Shown here: positions 1 to 8,900 of the stretch, piece by piece
How positions within the stretch are numbered: the first letter of the stretch is position 1
Layout: the number at the start of each line of letters is the position of its first letter
Assembly: GCA_910574185.1 (NCBI GenBank)
Contig: CAJSZQ010000040.1
Coordinates: 1-32,167 of the forward strand
DNA length: 32,167 nucleotides
Direction: 5' to 3'
From: Lachnospiraceae bacterium
Lineage (GTDB): Bacteria; Bacillota; Clostridia; Lachnospirales; Lachnospiraceae
Notes under the pieces: model-generated
The model's database searches: none
Seen by the model: the letters and a program-made list of their open reading frames with translations, nothing else
What the model was told of the DNA's origin: nothing
Position numbers and translations under genes: made by a program

Positions 1-1
1 T

Positions 2-436
2 GAGCCGACACTGGAAGAATTAAAATTACAGAAAATTGCAGAAATGAACCAGATACAACAGGAAACCATACAGAATGGCGTTGAGGTAACGCTTTCTAAT
101 GGAACAGTGGAAAGATTTGAACTGAAAGACCAAGACCAAATGTCATTGATGGGATTGCAGACGTTGGCTGTACAAGGAATAGAAAAAATCCCATGGCATG
201 AATCAAATAATGCAGAACATTGCAAATATTACAGCGCAGAGGATATGAATAAGATTACCAGTGCAGCTCTCAGCTTCATCAGTTTTCAGGTAACTTATTT
301 CAGGGATTTACGAATTTACATTAACAGTATGCAGGATAAAGAAAGTATACAGGAAGTTGAATACGGTATGTATATTCCCGAAGAATATCAGTCTGAAGTG
401 CTTGCGGACTTCTATTCCGCACAGAGTAATGCGTAA
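2..436 (+). CDS. Phage tail-associated hypothetical protein, 5' partial
   Basis: The frame is open to the first base of the window (reading E-P-T-L-E-E-L-K before the first Met at 44), so the true start lies outside. The visible part is about 144 residues. The opening E-x-L-K-x-x-K-I-x-E-x-N pattern, followed by 'G-V-E-V-T-L-S-N-G-T', resembles the C-terminal segments of tail-fibre or baseplate-associated proteins of Firmicutes siphophages (DUF4376-like arrangement). That assignment rests on pattern memory, not a search. The rest is a helical, acidic segment without catalytic motifs. It ends 144 bases before the polymerase-like gene, with a strong hairpin in the gap. Confidence 0.6.
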   Translation, partial: EPTLEELKLQKIAEMNQIQQETIQNGVEVTLSNGTVERFELKDQDQMSLMGLQTLAVQGIEKIPWHESNNAEHCKYYSAEDMNKITSAALSFISFQVTYFRDLRIYINSMQDKESIQEVEYGMYIPEEYQSEVLADFYSAQSNA

Positions 437-469
437 AACAGGACAAGGTAAGAATATAAGGACAAGTAT

Positions 470-502
470 TCAGAGTCGTAGTGTTGGCTTCTACGACTCT
501 GA
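470..502 (+). promoter_or_regulatory. 12-bp perfect stem-loop after the first gene
   Basis: The arms TCAGAGTCGTAG (470-481) and CTACGACTCTGA (491-502) pair perfectly around a 9-base loop. No T-run follows, so it is not a standard intrinsic terminator. It may be a processing site, an mRNA 3'-end stabiliser, or part of a phage-specific promoter or terminator. The stem's right edge runs into CTGAGTAGTG (499-508), which recurs at 3391-3400. Confidence 0.5.
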
Positions 503-580
503 GTAGTGCTTCAGAACAAATAGAGAAATAAATATAAATAATATTGTCATTAAAAAATAATTAGTGGAGAGTGATTATTT

Positions 581-3394
581 TTGAAGAAGGAAAAATTGCA
601 GAGTACAGCGATAAATATTAAAAGTATACAAGCAGATAGTTTATATCGTGTAAATAATGGATATAGCAATGCTGTTTTGGATTGCGGAAAAGCTGTCATT
701 AATAATAGTATATTCTCAGAATATATGTGCAGACATGGAGTTACGGTTAATAGAAAAGGTAACAGTAATGATTTTATCATGATGAAATTTGATTATGGCG
801 TAAAATCAGAAAAAATGAATGAGAAAGAATTACCCAGTGTAAAAGCAAAAAAGTTACGAGAATATTATTATAATAATAGTGCAACAATTAATAAAAACTT
901 ACTGGACAGAAAAGAAGAATCGAAAGATATATCATATAGAATGTTGATGCGTAGTCCTGGAAAAGCTAAATCAGGAGATTGTATCTTTATTCGGGAGGAT
1001 TTGCATAAGAAAGCATTGAACTATATTACAATGGGTTTATGGGACAAGATGTCTTATGATAATGCGAAAATCGTTGAATTGTCGGCATACAGTACATTAA
1101 TAACTGCGACTGCAATGGATTATATTGTTTTGTCATTAGATAATATTTTTGTTGTAGAAGATGAAGTTGTTACAGCGATGAAAAAAGCATTAACCGTTAA
1201 AGATAAAGATGTACTATATCAAAAAACAGAAATAGATTATAAGAAGACAGAAGAATATATTAATAAGCTTGGATTCACATTTTATAAAAAGAAAGCGAAA
1301 AAGAGTCCTCAATTCACATACATAACAAAATCAAAAAATGGATTAAGGTCTAATGGAATAAATATAGATAATTGTCCAGTGAAAGAAGTGTTGTATTCAA
1401 GAAAAGAATGCTATGTGGATAGAAATAATGGAGTATCTGAAGTAAGCAATGTACTATGGGATGGTATGGGGCTGATTGACAAATCAATTTTTCCTGAAAA
1501 TATGGAAGGTTTTATATATTGTCGAAGCCATTTCTTTAAATCCTGTTTGTTCAGAGGTAATATTCAGCGGTATTTTAAAGATTATTATGGAGAAGACTAT
1601 ACTCAGGCGGTAGCGACAGATATGATTGGCAGAAAAATGAAAGTGGCAGATATCAAAGTAATTATTACACAGAACTCGCTTAAATGGATGAAGTTTATTG
1701 ATATTATGGGTGGTACATTGTCGAACGCTTTTGGCTATTATGAAAAATTCATGAAAAAGCATGGAGAAAAATTTGCTATTGTAAAAACTGCGCACAGTAG
1801 CAAATGGGGAGAATTGCAGAGAAGTTCATATCAGATTAATGGAAGTTTACCAATTACAGATGAAAATGTTTTGAGGAATATTGCAAAGACCAGTATTGAT
1901 TACTGCAATAGATTAAAACTAAGCAATAATGCATTTATGGAGCATTTAAGAATTACTGGTTCTGCAAGGTTTAGTGTGAATAATGTTTTACTTGCTTTAA
2001 ATGAATGGAATGACCAATTTCAATATACACAGTTCTTTAAGGACAGGAAAACCGATATTATTAGTCGATTTAAAAAAGAAAGATTACAGCTTGGGAAGTT
2101 ACTGCAAAATGGGGATAACCTTACTATTTGCGGCAATCCTGTAGCCCTTTTAATGAAAGTTACAAGACAGGATTTTTTAAAGGAACCATGTTTTGAACAG
2201 ATAGAAGATGGTATCCAGTGTTATACTGCCAGATTTAAGAACGGCGAAAAATTAGCTGGATTTAGAAGTCCTCATAATAGTCCGAGTAATATTGTTTACT
2301 TAGAAAATGTTTATTCCGAATCTATACAAAAGTATTTTTCTCATTTAGGGAAGAATGTAATTATTATCAATGGAATCGGAACAGATGTACAACAACGATT
2401 AAACGGGCAGGATTTAGACAGCGATGCAGTATATGTGACTAATCAAAAAGATATAGTTGAATTGGCAAGGAAAGCTTATAGAGAGTATCCTACGATTATA
2501 AATGGGATTGGTGTTCTCAAGAACAGCGAATATAAAAAGAGCATGAGTGATTATGCTAAGATGGATAACAATATTTCATCTTCTCAATACGCAATAGGAA
2601 GGGCAAGCAATATAGCGCAGTTAGCATTGAGTTACTATTATCATGAAGGAAATAGAAATCAGGAGTTGGAAGATGTTTTTATTATATGCTCTGTATTAGC
2701 GCAAGTGGCCATAGACTCTGCTAAACGTAATTTTGTCATAAAGGTTAGTCCAGAACTTTTCAGGATTAATAATCTTGAGTGTATGAAGCGTAATCCACAA
2801 TACCCTAGATTTTATGCAGATATCCAGAAATTAAAGCAAAGAAAATCGAAAAAGAAAAGGGCAGTTATTAAAAAAGAAGACATTACGGATTTTAATTGTC
2901 CAATGGATATCATATATAGGATTATTGATAATGGCATAATAGATTTGAGGAAATATAAATATCTTAGTGTACCGACAGTTAATTTGAGGAGGGTATTTGA
3001 TTATGATTTGCAGAAAATAAAAAATAGGGATCGCAAACAACATCTTAAAGTTATTTCAATTGTGAAAGAATATGATAAAACCATTAATAAATTTAACAAA
3101 GAGGATAAAGAATATCATGAACAGGTTATGAGAGAATTTGAACTGTGTATGACGAAATTAAACAGAATGACAATAAAGAGTAATACGATGTATTCCCTGA
3201 TAGCATATGCATTTTTTGCTGGTGGAAGTATATGTGACAGATTGTTAACAGCGTTGTATGATAAGGATTCACAAGCATTTTTAAATTGCTTCAAAAAGTC
3301 CACAAAATCTCCACGCAAAAGTCTAGAAACGGCTTGTTTTCAAGGGTTTTCAAAATCTGCCTATGAAGAGGGGCATGGAAGGAACGTAAGCTGA
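581..3394 (+). CDS. Putative single-chain two-barrel RNA polymerase (YonO / RdRP-like)
   Basis: The protein has 937 residues and a TTG start at 581, with GGAG at 566-569 as ribosome binding site. Three segments in the C-terminal half match the order seen in eukaryotic RNA-dependent RNA polymerases and the phage SPbeta YonO family. First comes F-R562-S-P-H-x-x-P-S-N-I, comparable to R-x-P-x-L-H in RNA polymerase beta'. Next is N-G-Q-D611-L-D613-S-D615-A-V-Y-V, comparable to the metal-binding D-x-D-G-D. Last is L-A-Q-V-A-I-D712-S-A-K715, comparable to S-x-A-V-D-x-x-K in RdRPs. A candidate first-barrel segment with K526 lies at about 518-535. The usual Gly before the last Asp is Ser here. The N-terminal 500 residues show no recognised domain. 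By family knowledge the role would be DNA-templated transcription of phage genes; this is inferred from motifs only. The gene is very AT-rich. Confidence 0.65.
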   Translation: MKKEKLQSTAINIKSIQADSLYRVNNGYSNAVLDCGKAVINNSIFSEYMCRHGVTVNRKGNSNDFIMMKFDYGVKSEKMNEKELPSVKAKKLREYYYNNSATINKNLLDRKEESKDISYRMLMRSPGKAKSGDCIFIREDLHKKALNYITMGLWDKMSYDNAKIVELSAYSTLITATAMDYIVLSLDNIFVVEDEVVTAMKKALTVKDKDVLYQKTEIDYKKTEEYINKLGFTFYKKKAKKSPQFTYITKSKNGLRSNGINIDNCPVKEVLYSRKECYVDRNNGVSEVSNVLWDGMGLIDKSIFPENMEGFIYCRSHFFKSCLFRGNIQRYFKDYYGEDYTQAVATDMIGRKMKVADIKVIITQNSLKWMKFIDIMGGTLSNAFGYYEKFMKKHGEKFAIVKTAHSSKWGELQRSSYQINGSLPITDENVLRNIAKTSIDYCNRLKLSNNAFMEHLRITGSARFSVNNVLLALNEWNDQFQYTQFFKDRKTDIISRFKKERLQLGKLLQNGDNLTICGNPVALLMKVTRQDFLKEPCFEQIEDGIQCYTARFKNGEKLAGFRSPHNSPSNIVYLENVYSESIQKYFSHLGKNVIIINGIGTDVQQRLNGQDLDSDAVYVTNQKDIVELARKAYREYPTIINGIGVLKNSEYKKSMSDYAKMDNNISSSQYAIGRASNIAQLALSYYYHEGNRNQELEDVFIICSVLAQVAIDSAKRNFVIKVSPELFRINNLECMKRNPQYPRFYADIQKLKQRKSKKKRAVIKKEDITDFNCPMDIIYRIIDNGIIDLRKYKYLSVPTVNLRRVFDYDLQKIKNRDRKQHLKVISIVKEYDKTINKFNKEDKEYHEQVMREFELCMTKLNRMTIKSNTMYSLIAYAFFAGGSICDRLLTALYDKDSQAFLNCFKKSTKSPRKSLETACFQGFSKSAYEEGHGRNVS

Positions 3395-3419
3395 GTAGTG
3401 TCTTTCTTCATTATATATT

Positions 3420-3549
3420 GGTATGCTGTAAAAAGTATACCGATTATTCGTGTCTACTCCACTAGACACACAATGACAATATAAATCTTTATCGTAAGCC
3501 AACATGCGGTAAAGTCCATCTGGTTGTGATATAGGACATGACCAGATGG
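3420..3549 (+). promoter_or_regulatory. Hairpin-rich leader between polymerase-like gene and HTH gene
   Basis: The 209-base gap holds at least two clear stem-loops. GTGTCTA/TAGACAC is at 3450-3456 and 3463-3469 (6-base loop). CCATCTGGT/ACCAGATGG is at 3516-3524 and 3541-3549 (16-base loop). A weaker GGTAT/ATACC pair lies at 3420-3424 and 3437-3441. A GTCC/GGAC pair (3514-3517, 3533-3536) could compete with the second large stem. None is followed by a T-run. It does not look coding in any frame. It could be an attenuator-like leader for the HTH gene or a target of a phage regulator. Confidence 0.4.
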
Positions 3550-3603
3550 TAACAAAAAATATGAATAAGAATTTGTTTATACGTAAAAAAGGAGTTGAAT
3601 AAG

Positions 3604-3780
3604 GTGACACAAGAAGAATTGCGAGAGATGTATATTGAACGATTAAAGAGGGAAAAGCAATGCTGGATAAGTTCAATGACTGGAATTAATCCAAACGTAC
3701 TTAGTAAATTTAAACATGGGAAAATTGATCTGTATCCATACTTGTTCGTAAAATTAGAAGCATATCTGTTAAATAATTAA
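3604..3780 (+). CDS. Small helix-turn-helix protein
   Basis: This is a 58-residue protein read from GTG at 3604, which lies 9 bases after AAAGGAG. The in-frame TTG at 3595 is too close to that site, so I prefer the GTG. Residues about 20-55 read as a helix-turn-helix: I-S-S-M-T-G-I-N-P-N-V-L-S-K-F-K-H-G-K, then a last helix with K-L-E-A-Y-L. This is the pattern of short Xre/Cro-like regulators (T-G-I-x-x-x-x-L-S-x-F-x-x-G-K). It sits directly after the polymerase-like gene behind a structured leader. It may regulate the prophage or act with the polymerase. Both ideas are inference. Confidence 0.6.
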   Translation: MTQEELREMYIERLKREKQCWISSMTGINPNVLSKFKHGKIDLYPYLFVKLEAYLLNN

Positions 3781-3833
3781 ATTCAAAATATCTAATAAGT
3801 AACTATCAACATCTTAATTTCAATCAAATCATG

Positions 3834-3859
3834 GTTATCGGCAATTCGGCCGAAATAAC
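3834..3859. promoter_or_regulatory. Palindrome / hairpin before the gp10-like gene
   Basis: TTCGGCCGAA (3845-3854) is a perfect 10-bp palindrome. As RNA the same stretch can fold GTTATCGGC against GCCGA-aa-ATAAC (9 pairs, two-base bulge). It lies between the HTH gene and the structural gene at 3906, so it is a candidate operator or leader element. It is GC-rich within very AT-rich surroundings. Confidence 0.3.
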
Positions 3860-3905
3860 AATCCAACAAATTAAAAACTGAATATAGCAAAGAACGAGAG
3901 AAGGT

Positions 3906-4301
3906 GTGAATATAGGTAAGTATACATCAATGTCCGCACTTAAAAACGCACTAAGAAAAGAGATGTTTGTAGCGTTGAATGAAACAGTGGAAATGTCTTA
4001 CCAAGATTTAAAAACAAATGTAAACCATTTTTATGATTCAGAAGAAGGAAACTATAAGAGAACTTATCAACTTATGAATGCACCACAAGCAAAAGAGATT
4101 AGTTGTAGTGGGGATTCTGCTATGGGGGAAATTTGTATTGACACAGATAGTCCTAATTATGACCCGGCAGGTAGAAGTGTTCAAACGATATATAATTATG
4201 CCGAAGCAGGCGGCCTACGTGGCAACGGGAATTTTTGGAGTAAAACAGAAGAAGATATTCCCAAAAATATTGAGAAATCATTTGGAAAACATTTTAAATA
4301 A
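3906..4301 (+). CDS. HK97-gp10-like phage structural protein
   Basis: This 131-residue protein contains H-F-Y-D-S-x-E-x-x-Y-K-R-T-Y-Q-L-M-N near residues 39-57 and a later N-Y-A-E-A-G-G-L-R-G segment. Firmicutes phage head-tail/tail-completion proteins of the HK97 gp10 type carry the same F-Y-x-S-Y-x-P-x-x-Y-x-R-T-Y-x-L then G-G-x-x-G pattern. The likely role is closing or joining the tail tube during assembly. The start is uncertain: GTG at 3906 follows AGAGAAGG very closely, and ATG at 3930 is an in-frame alternative with a weaker site. The gene ends 15 bases before the next start. Confidence 0.55.
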   Translation: MNIGKYTSMSALKNALRKEMFVALNETVEMSYQDLKTNVNHFYDSEEGNYKRTYQLMNAPQAKEISCSGDSAMGEICIDTDSPNYDPAGRSVQTIYNYAEAGGLRGNGNFWSKTEEDIPKNIEKSFGKHFK

Positions 4302-4316
4302 AAGGAGAAATATTTA

Positions 4317-4925
4317 ATGGAAAGAAACAAAAATAATCAGTTACTTAAATTAGGCGAGATATGTATGCTCAAATTAACATCGGGAGCTGTGATTAGCGGT
4401 GTACTTATAGGGAAGGCTGAAAACGTAATTAAAGACAAAATTGAAGTATGTTATAGATTCGTAATCAGTAGAAGACAGCATATTGATTTGCTTGAGGACG
4501 AGATAGAACAAGTAATGTATTCATCAGGGCAATTAGAAAAGATTGAATATTTCAAAGAATTTGAAAAGAAATATGGCGTTAAATGTTTTGATAGTGATGA
4601 TACTTTGCTGCCTGCATCTGTAATTATGGGAGATGTGTTAATCGGTAATGATGTTTGGGACAAACTTACTGAAACAGAGAGAATAGAATATATAAGCAAG
4701 CTTGAATTAGAGGATAAAGATGTTGTTGAATTGATTAAAGCATGTGTAATGATAAGAAAAGAGAATGAGAAGTTATATAAAGATAAAGAAAAGATTTTAA
4801 ATGCAACTTTGGAACTTACGGAGAAGTATAGGGAATATACGAGTACAAATTCATATGCAGAGAGTATATATGAATTGATTTTCAAAGAACTTGGAATAGG
4901 AAAGTTTATTAAAGAGATTTGTTAG
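4317..4925 (+). CDS. Unrecognised phage protein with C-terminal coiled coil
   Basis: The product is 202 residues, with AAAGGAG just upstream. I do not recognise it. The first 60 residues look like a small beta-rich domain (alternating hydrophobic strands around L-T-S-G-A-V-I-S-G-V-L-I-G). The middle is acidic. Residues about 140-180 are charged and helical (E-N-E-K-L-Y-K-D-K-E-K-I), likely a coiled coil. There is no signal peptide and no membrane segment. The tight spacing to the gp10-like gene suggests one transcript. The position just before the tape measure is where a major tail protein or tail chaperones would be expected, but nothing visible supports either. Confidence 0.6.
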   Translation: MERNKNNQLLKLGEICMLKLTSGAVISGVLIGKAENVIKDKIEVCYRFVISRRQHIDLLEDEIEQVMYSSGQLEKIEYFKEFEKKYGVKCFDSDDTLLPASVIMGDVLIGNDVWDKLTETERIEYISKLELEDKDVVELIKACVMIRKENEKLYKDKEKILNATLELTEKYREYTSTNSYAESIYELIFKELGIGKFIKEIC

Positions 4926-4952
4926 ATTAGGAAAAGGATATTTGTTATTTGG

Positions 4953-4981
4953 TTGCTGTGGTTTACTGGATGTGGTAAAAT
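4953..4981 (+). promoter_or_regulatory. Sigma-A-like promoter of the SHOCT gene
   Basis: TTGCTG (4953-4958) and TAAAAT (4976-4981) are separated by exactly 17 bases. The start codon at 5016 follows about 35 bases later, with GGAGG in between. Together with the terminator at 5931-5962 it makes this gene a self-contained transcription unit. Confidence 0.5.
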
Positions 4982-5015
4982 ATGGATAAGCAAATGAGGG
5001 GTTGGAGGTGCTGGT

Positions 5016-5912
5016 ATGGATAAAGAGAAGAGAGAGTGGAGTACATATTTGGTTGGAGCAGGCTTTACTATTATGATTATATTCTTATTATTAAGTATGT
5101 TTGGTAACAAAGGGTCTTTTATAGCATTCTGCGGAATTATTGTAGGTGCCATATTAGGAACGATTGGACTGATTATTAATAAGATGGAACAAGTAAATGA
5201 TAAGGAAAAAGTAAGAAAGAATCAAAAAGAAATGTCTGAATGGTTTGAGTCTAGAATTGTAGGATTCGGATTATGTGTGGATGATATTATTTCTATAAAG
5301 AAAAAAGAATACTCTATATACATATCACAAAAATATTATTATTGGATAAAAGACAAAAAAATATTTTTCTTTCCACAAAAGGAAGACTTTATTAGATGGC
5401 ATGTGAATATTAATAATTCTGTAGATTATTGTGAAGAGAATGCAAAGCTGATAAGTATTAACATTTCAGATATTGTATATTTTAAAGTTATTGGCGATAT
5501 TTCATATGTTACGAATGTAGAAAGCAGTGGTATCAATGTAAAAGGAGCAGCAATCGGAGCAGTTGTTGCAGGTGATGCAGGTGCTATCATAGGAAGCAGA
5601 CCAAAGATTACATCAAAAGTAGAGGAAAAAGACAATCGGTTTGTTGAATTAAAATATAAAGATGATGAAACGATAAAGACACTGAAATTTGATTATACCG
5701 CTCTGGATATTTTCAGAGAAATCATCCCTGAAAAAGAATACGAATACGCCGGATTTACCACAGAAAAAGTAACAGAACAGGCTCAGGAAGACACAGCAAA
5801 TTCTTATACTATTGAAGAAAGATTCAAGAAATTAAATGACCTGAAACACGCAGGACTGATTACAGAAGAAGAGTTTGCAAACAAGAAAAAAGAATTATTG
5901 GAACAAATATAA
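5016..5912 (+). CDS. Two-helix membrane protein with C-terminal SHOCT domain
   Basis: The product is 298 residues, with ATG at 5016 and GGAGG 7 bases upstream. Two hydrophobic helices lie at about 9-29 and 34-54, so the bulk should face the cytoplasm. The middle includes a Gly/Ala-rich stretch at 177-194 (G-A-A-I-G-A-V-V-A-G-D-A-G-A-I-I-G-S), resembling a glycine zipper. The last 32 residues (about 267-298: R-F-K-K-L-N-D-L-K-H-A-G-L-I-T-E-E-E-F) are a textbook SHOCT domain, a short C-terminal helix-turn-helix-like oligomerisation module. It is not a virion-type protein. With its own promoter and terminator it looks like a phage 'moron' gene expressed in the lysogen. Its function is unknown; an effect on the host envelope or superinfection is only a guess. 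Confidence 0.75.
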   Translation: MDKEKREWSTYLVGAGFTIMIIFLLLSMFGNKGSFIAFCGIIVGAILGTIGLIINKMEQVNDKEKVRKNQKEMSEWFESRIVGFGLCVDDIISIKKKEYSIYISQKYYYWIKDKKIFFFPQKEDFIRWHVNINNSVDYCEENAKLISINISDIVYFKVIGDISYVTNVESSGINVKGAAIGAVVAGDAGAIIGSRPKITSKVEEKDNRFVELKYKDDETIKTLKFDYTALDIFREIIPEKEYEYAGFTTEKVTEQAQEDTANSYTIEERFKKLNDLKHAGLITEEEFANKKKELLEQI

Positions 5913-5930
5913 TTGAATAATGTTTGAAAA

Positions 5931-5962
5931 AGGGAGTTTACTGAAAATGTAAACTCTCTTTT
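5931..5962 (+). terminator. Intrinsic terminator before the tape measure gene
   Basis: AGGGAGTTTAC pairs with GTAAACTCTCT (one G-U pair) around a 7-base loop and is followed by TTTT. It lies between the SHOCT gene and the tape measure gene, so it would end the SHOCT transcript. It may also reduce read-through into the tape measure gene. Confidence 0.7.
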
Positions 5963-5997
5963 ATAATACAAAAAAATACAACAAAAGGAGAACTATA

Positions 5998-8900
5998 ATG
6001 AGCGATTTTATTGCAAAAATTGTAGCAGAATTGGACACAAAAAATTTAGAGAAAAAATTAAATAACTTGGCAAAAAGAAAACATAAAATAAAATTAGATG
6101 TTGATGATTCAAAAGTTGATCAAGCGATTAAGAAAACTGATAAACTAAATAATAAGAAGGTAAAAGTAAACACACAGGTAGACGGAAAAGAAAGTGTAAA
6201 TAAGTTATCTGGAAGTTTTAAGGAAGCAGAGAAAAGTGCATCTGGTTTTGGGAATACCCTTAAGGGATTAGCTAAGGCCAGTGTAGCAAATGTAGTGTTC
6301 AGACAGATTGAGCAGAGTGCAAAACAGGCTGTAGTAGCAGTAAAAGAGATTGACAAGGCTATTGTTGACCTGCAAATGGCTACTGGTGATTCCTATACTA
6401 ATATCAGGCAGTTGGTCAGTGGTTATAATGATTTTGCAAAACAATTAGGAGCAACTACAACAGAAGTTACCTCTGGAGCATCTGACTGGCTGAGACAGGG
6501 AAAAAGTATTGCAGAAACAAATAAACTGATTCAGGATTCCATGGTGCTATCTAAGGTGGCAAATATTGGTTCTGAAGATGCAACAAGCTACCTCACAGCT
6601 ATGATGAAAGGCTATAAGAAAAGCGTCGAGGAAGTAAGTGACATAAATGATTCGTTGACAAGTATAGATTTGGCGGCTGCGGTCGATGCCGGGGGACTGG
6701 CCGAAGCTACAAGTCGTGTTGCTGCATCTGCTGATTTGGCCGGGGTATCTTTAAATAAACTGTTGGGATATGAAGCGGCAATAGGTGAAGCTTCACAAGA
6801 ATCTATGTCGGTTATCGGAAATTCACTCAAAACACTTTTTTCACGTATGAGCGATATCAAGGCAGGAAATCTTGAGTTAATTGATGAAGATGGAACAACG
6901 GAAACATTGTCAGACGTAGAAACAGTTTTAAATAACGTTGGCATCCAGCTTAGAGATTCTACAAATGAATTTCGTAGTTTCGATGATGTCTTAGACGATA
7001 CTGCTAAGAAATGGGATAATCTTTCGTCTGTACAGCAGGCGGCAGTAAGTAAGGCATTTGCCGGACAAAGACAGGCAAACAGATTTAAACTATTAATGGA
7101 GAACTATAATACTGCATTAGATTATGAAAAGATTGCAGATAAGTCTTCTGGAACAGCCATGCAGAAATTTAATGATGCGTACTTAAATTCTATAGAAGCT
7201 AAACAAAAAAGTCTACAATCATCTTTTGAGGGATTGTCAGTAAATTTGATCAGCAGGGATTCTATCGGTGGAATTATGGAAGCTACACAGGCTCTTGTGG
7301 AGTTTTTAGATAAAACTAATTTGTTAAAAGGTGCTTTAGCTGGATTTGCAACGGGTGGCTTGTTAAAAGGATTTGTTACATTAACAGCTTCTATTACTCA
7401 GGCAGCTATGAAAATGCAGAACTTTCGGGAGGCAAAGAATTTGCTGAAAGCTGGAGATATCGGAGGTACTGAACTCCAGAGATTAACAGTATTGGTTGAT
7501 GGACTTTCGACTAGTCAATTAAAAGCAGTTTTGTCTTCTAAAGAACTGAAAACCGCTCAAAGACTAACTATCTTAAGTTCAATGGGAATGACAGATGCAC
7601 AAGCACAAGCTACATTAGCTACTATGGGGTTAGCATCCGCAGAAGGAGCAGCAACAGCAAGTACCCTCTCATTAGGTGCAGCGTTTAAAGGGTTGTGGAG
7701 TACATTAAAGGCAAATCCTATAGTAGCAATTTCAACCGCTATATCTGCAATAATTATGGGATGGAGCATATATAAACAATCTATCGAAGAATCCATTCAA
7801 AAAGCTACTGACGCTACGTCCGCATGGAGAGAATCCAACAATGTACTGGATGAACAGATTTCTAAATACAAAGAATTGAAATCACAATTAGATTCCGGCA
7901 CCCTTACCCAATCTGAGGAATATGAGGCCCGCCAGCAGATTCTTGATATTCAATCACAGATTACTGAGCAATACGGACAACAGGCATCGGGTATTGATTT
8001 GGTAAATGGAAGTTTACAGACACAGCTTGCTTTATTGCAGCAGATATCAGCAGAAAATGCAAAAGAAATACTTAATGAAAACCGGAAAGAATATAAAGAT
8101 GCTTCAAAAGAAATGGCAAAAGAACGTAAATATAATCTTGGAATTGCCACAGGAGCATTATCAGATGCCAACAATCTGGGAAGAACGACAGAGTTTGGAG
8201 AAGAGTTAAAAAAGATTGTCGATTCATATGAAAATTTAAAATTGATTACAGATGGTTATGGAACGCATATTGAATTTACAGGAGATGCTTCACAGGCAGA
8301 AGAAGTAATCAATCGCTTTATGAATGATGTAAAAGAAGCGTCTGAACTGGACGGAGGAAGTTTTGCGGCAACGATTCTTGATTCTTCATCAAAAGCATTA
8401 TCCAAAAATCAGGAGGTACTTGACAACTATCAGGAAAATTACAAGTCATTCCTACAAATGGATATGCTATCAGAAGGAACGGGCAAAGGTTCCGTTGCAG
8501 ATACCTTTAACAGATATACGGAAGCGGTAGAGAAATATAACAACGCACTGTCAAGCGGAGATACAGACAATATTAATGAAGCACGTTCCAATTTTGCATT
8601 CTTAAATGAAGAAGTAAATTCCCTTTTATCCATAGACGGTAATGACAGGTTTACTTCATTATTTAATGATGTAGCAGAACAGTTAAACACAGCAGGAATT
8701 AAAGTATTTGATTTTCAGGAAGCATTATCTGGTAAAGCCGGGGATAAAAACCAGTTTGGGAAGATATCAGATGATATTAAAAGTACATCAGACGATCTTA
8801 AAAGTCTAAAATTAGATGCTGTCGATGCAATGAATACGCTTCTAACGGAAGGCGAACAGGCTGGAGAAAATGAGTTATGGAGTCTTGCTAAGGCATGGGG

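Noticed and set aside
4078..4317. A 79-codon ORF overlapping the gp10-like gene in another frame.
   Set aside because: Its codon pattern and composition are those of a shadow frame, with no ribosome binding site.
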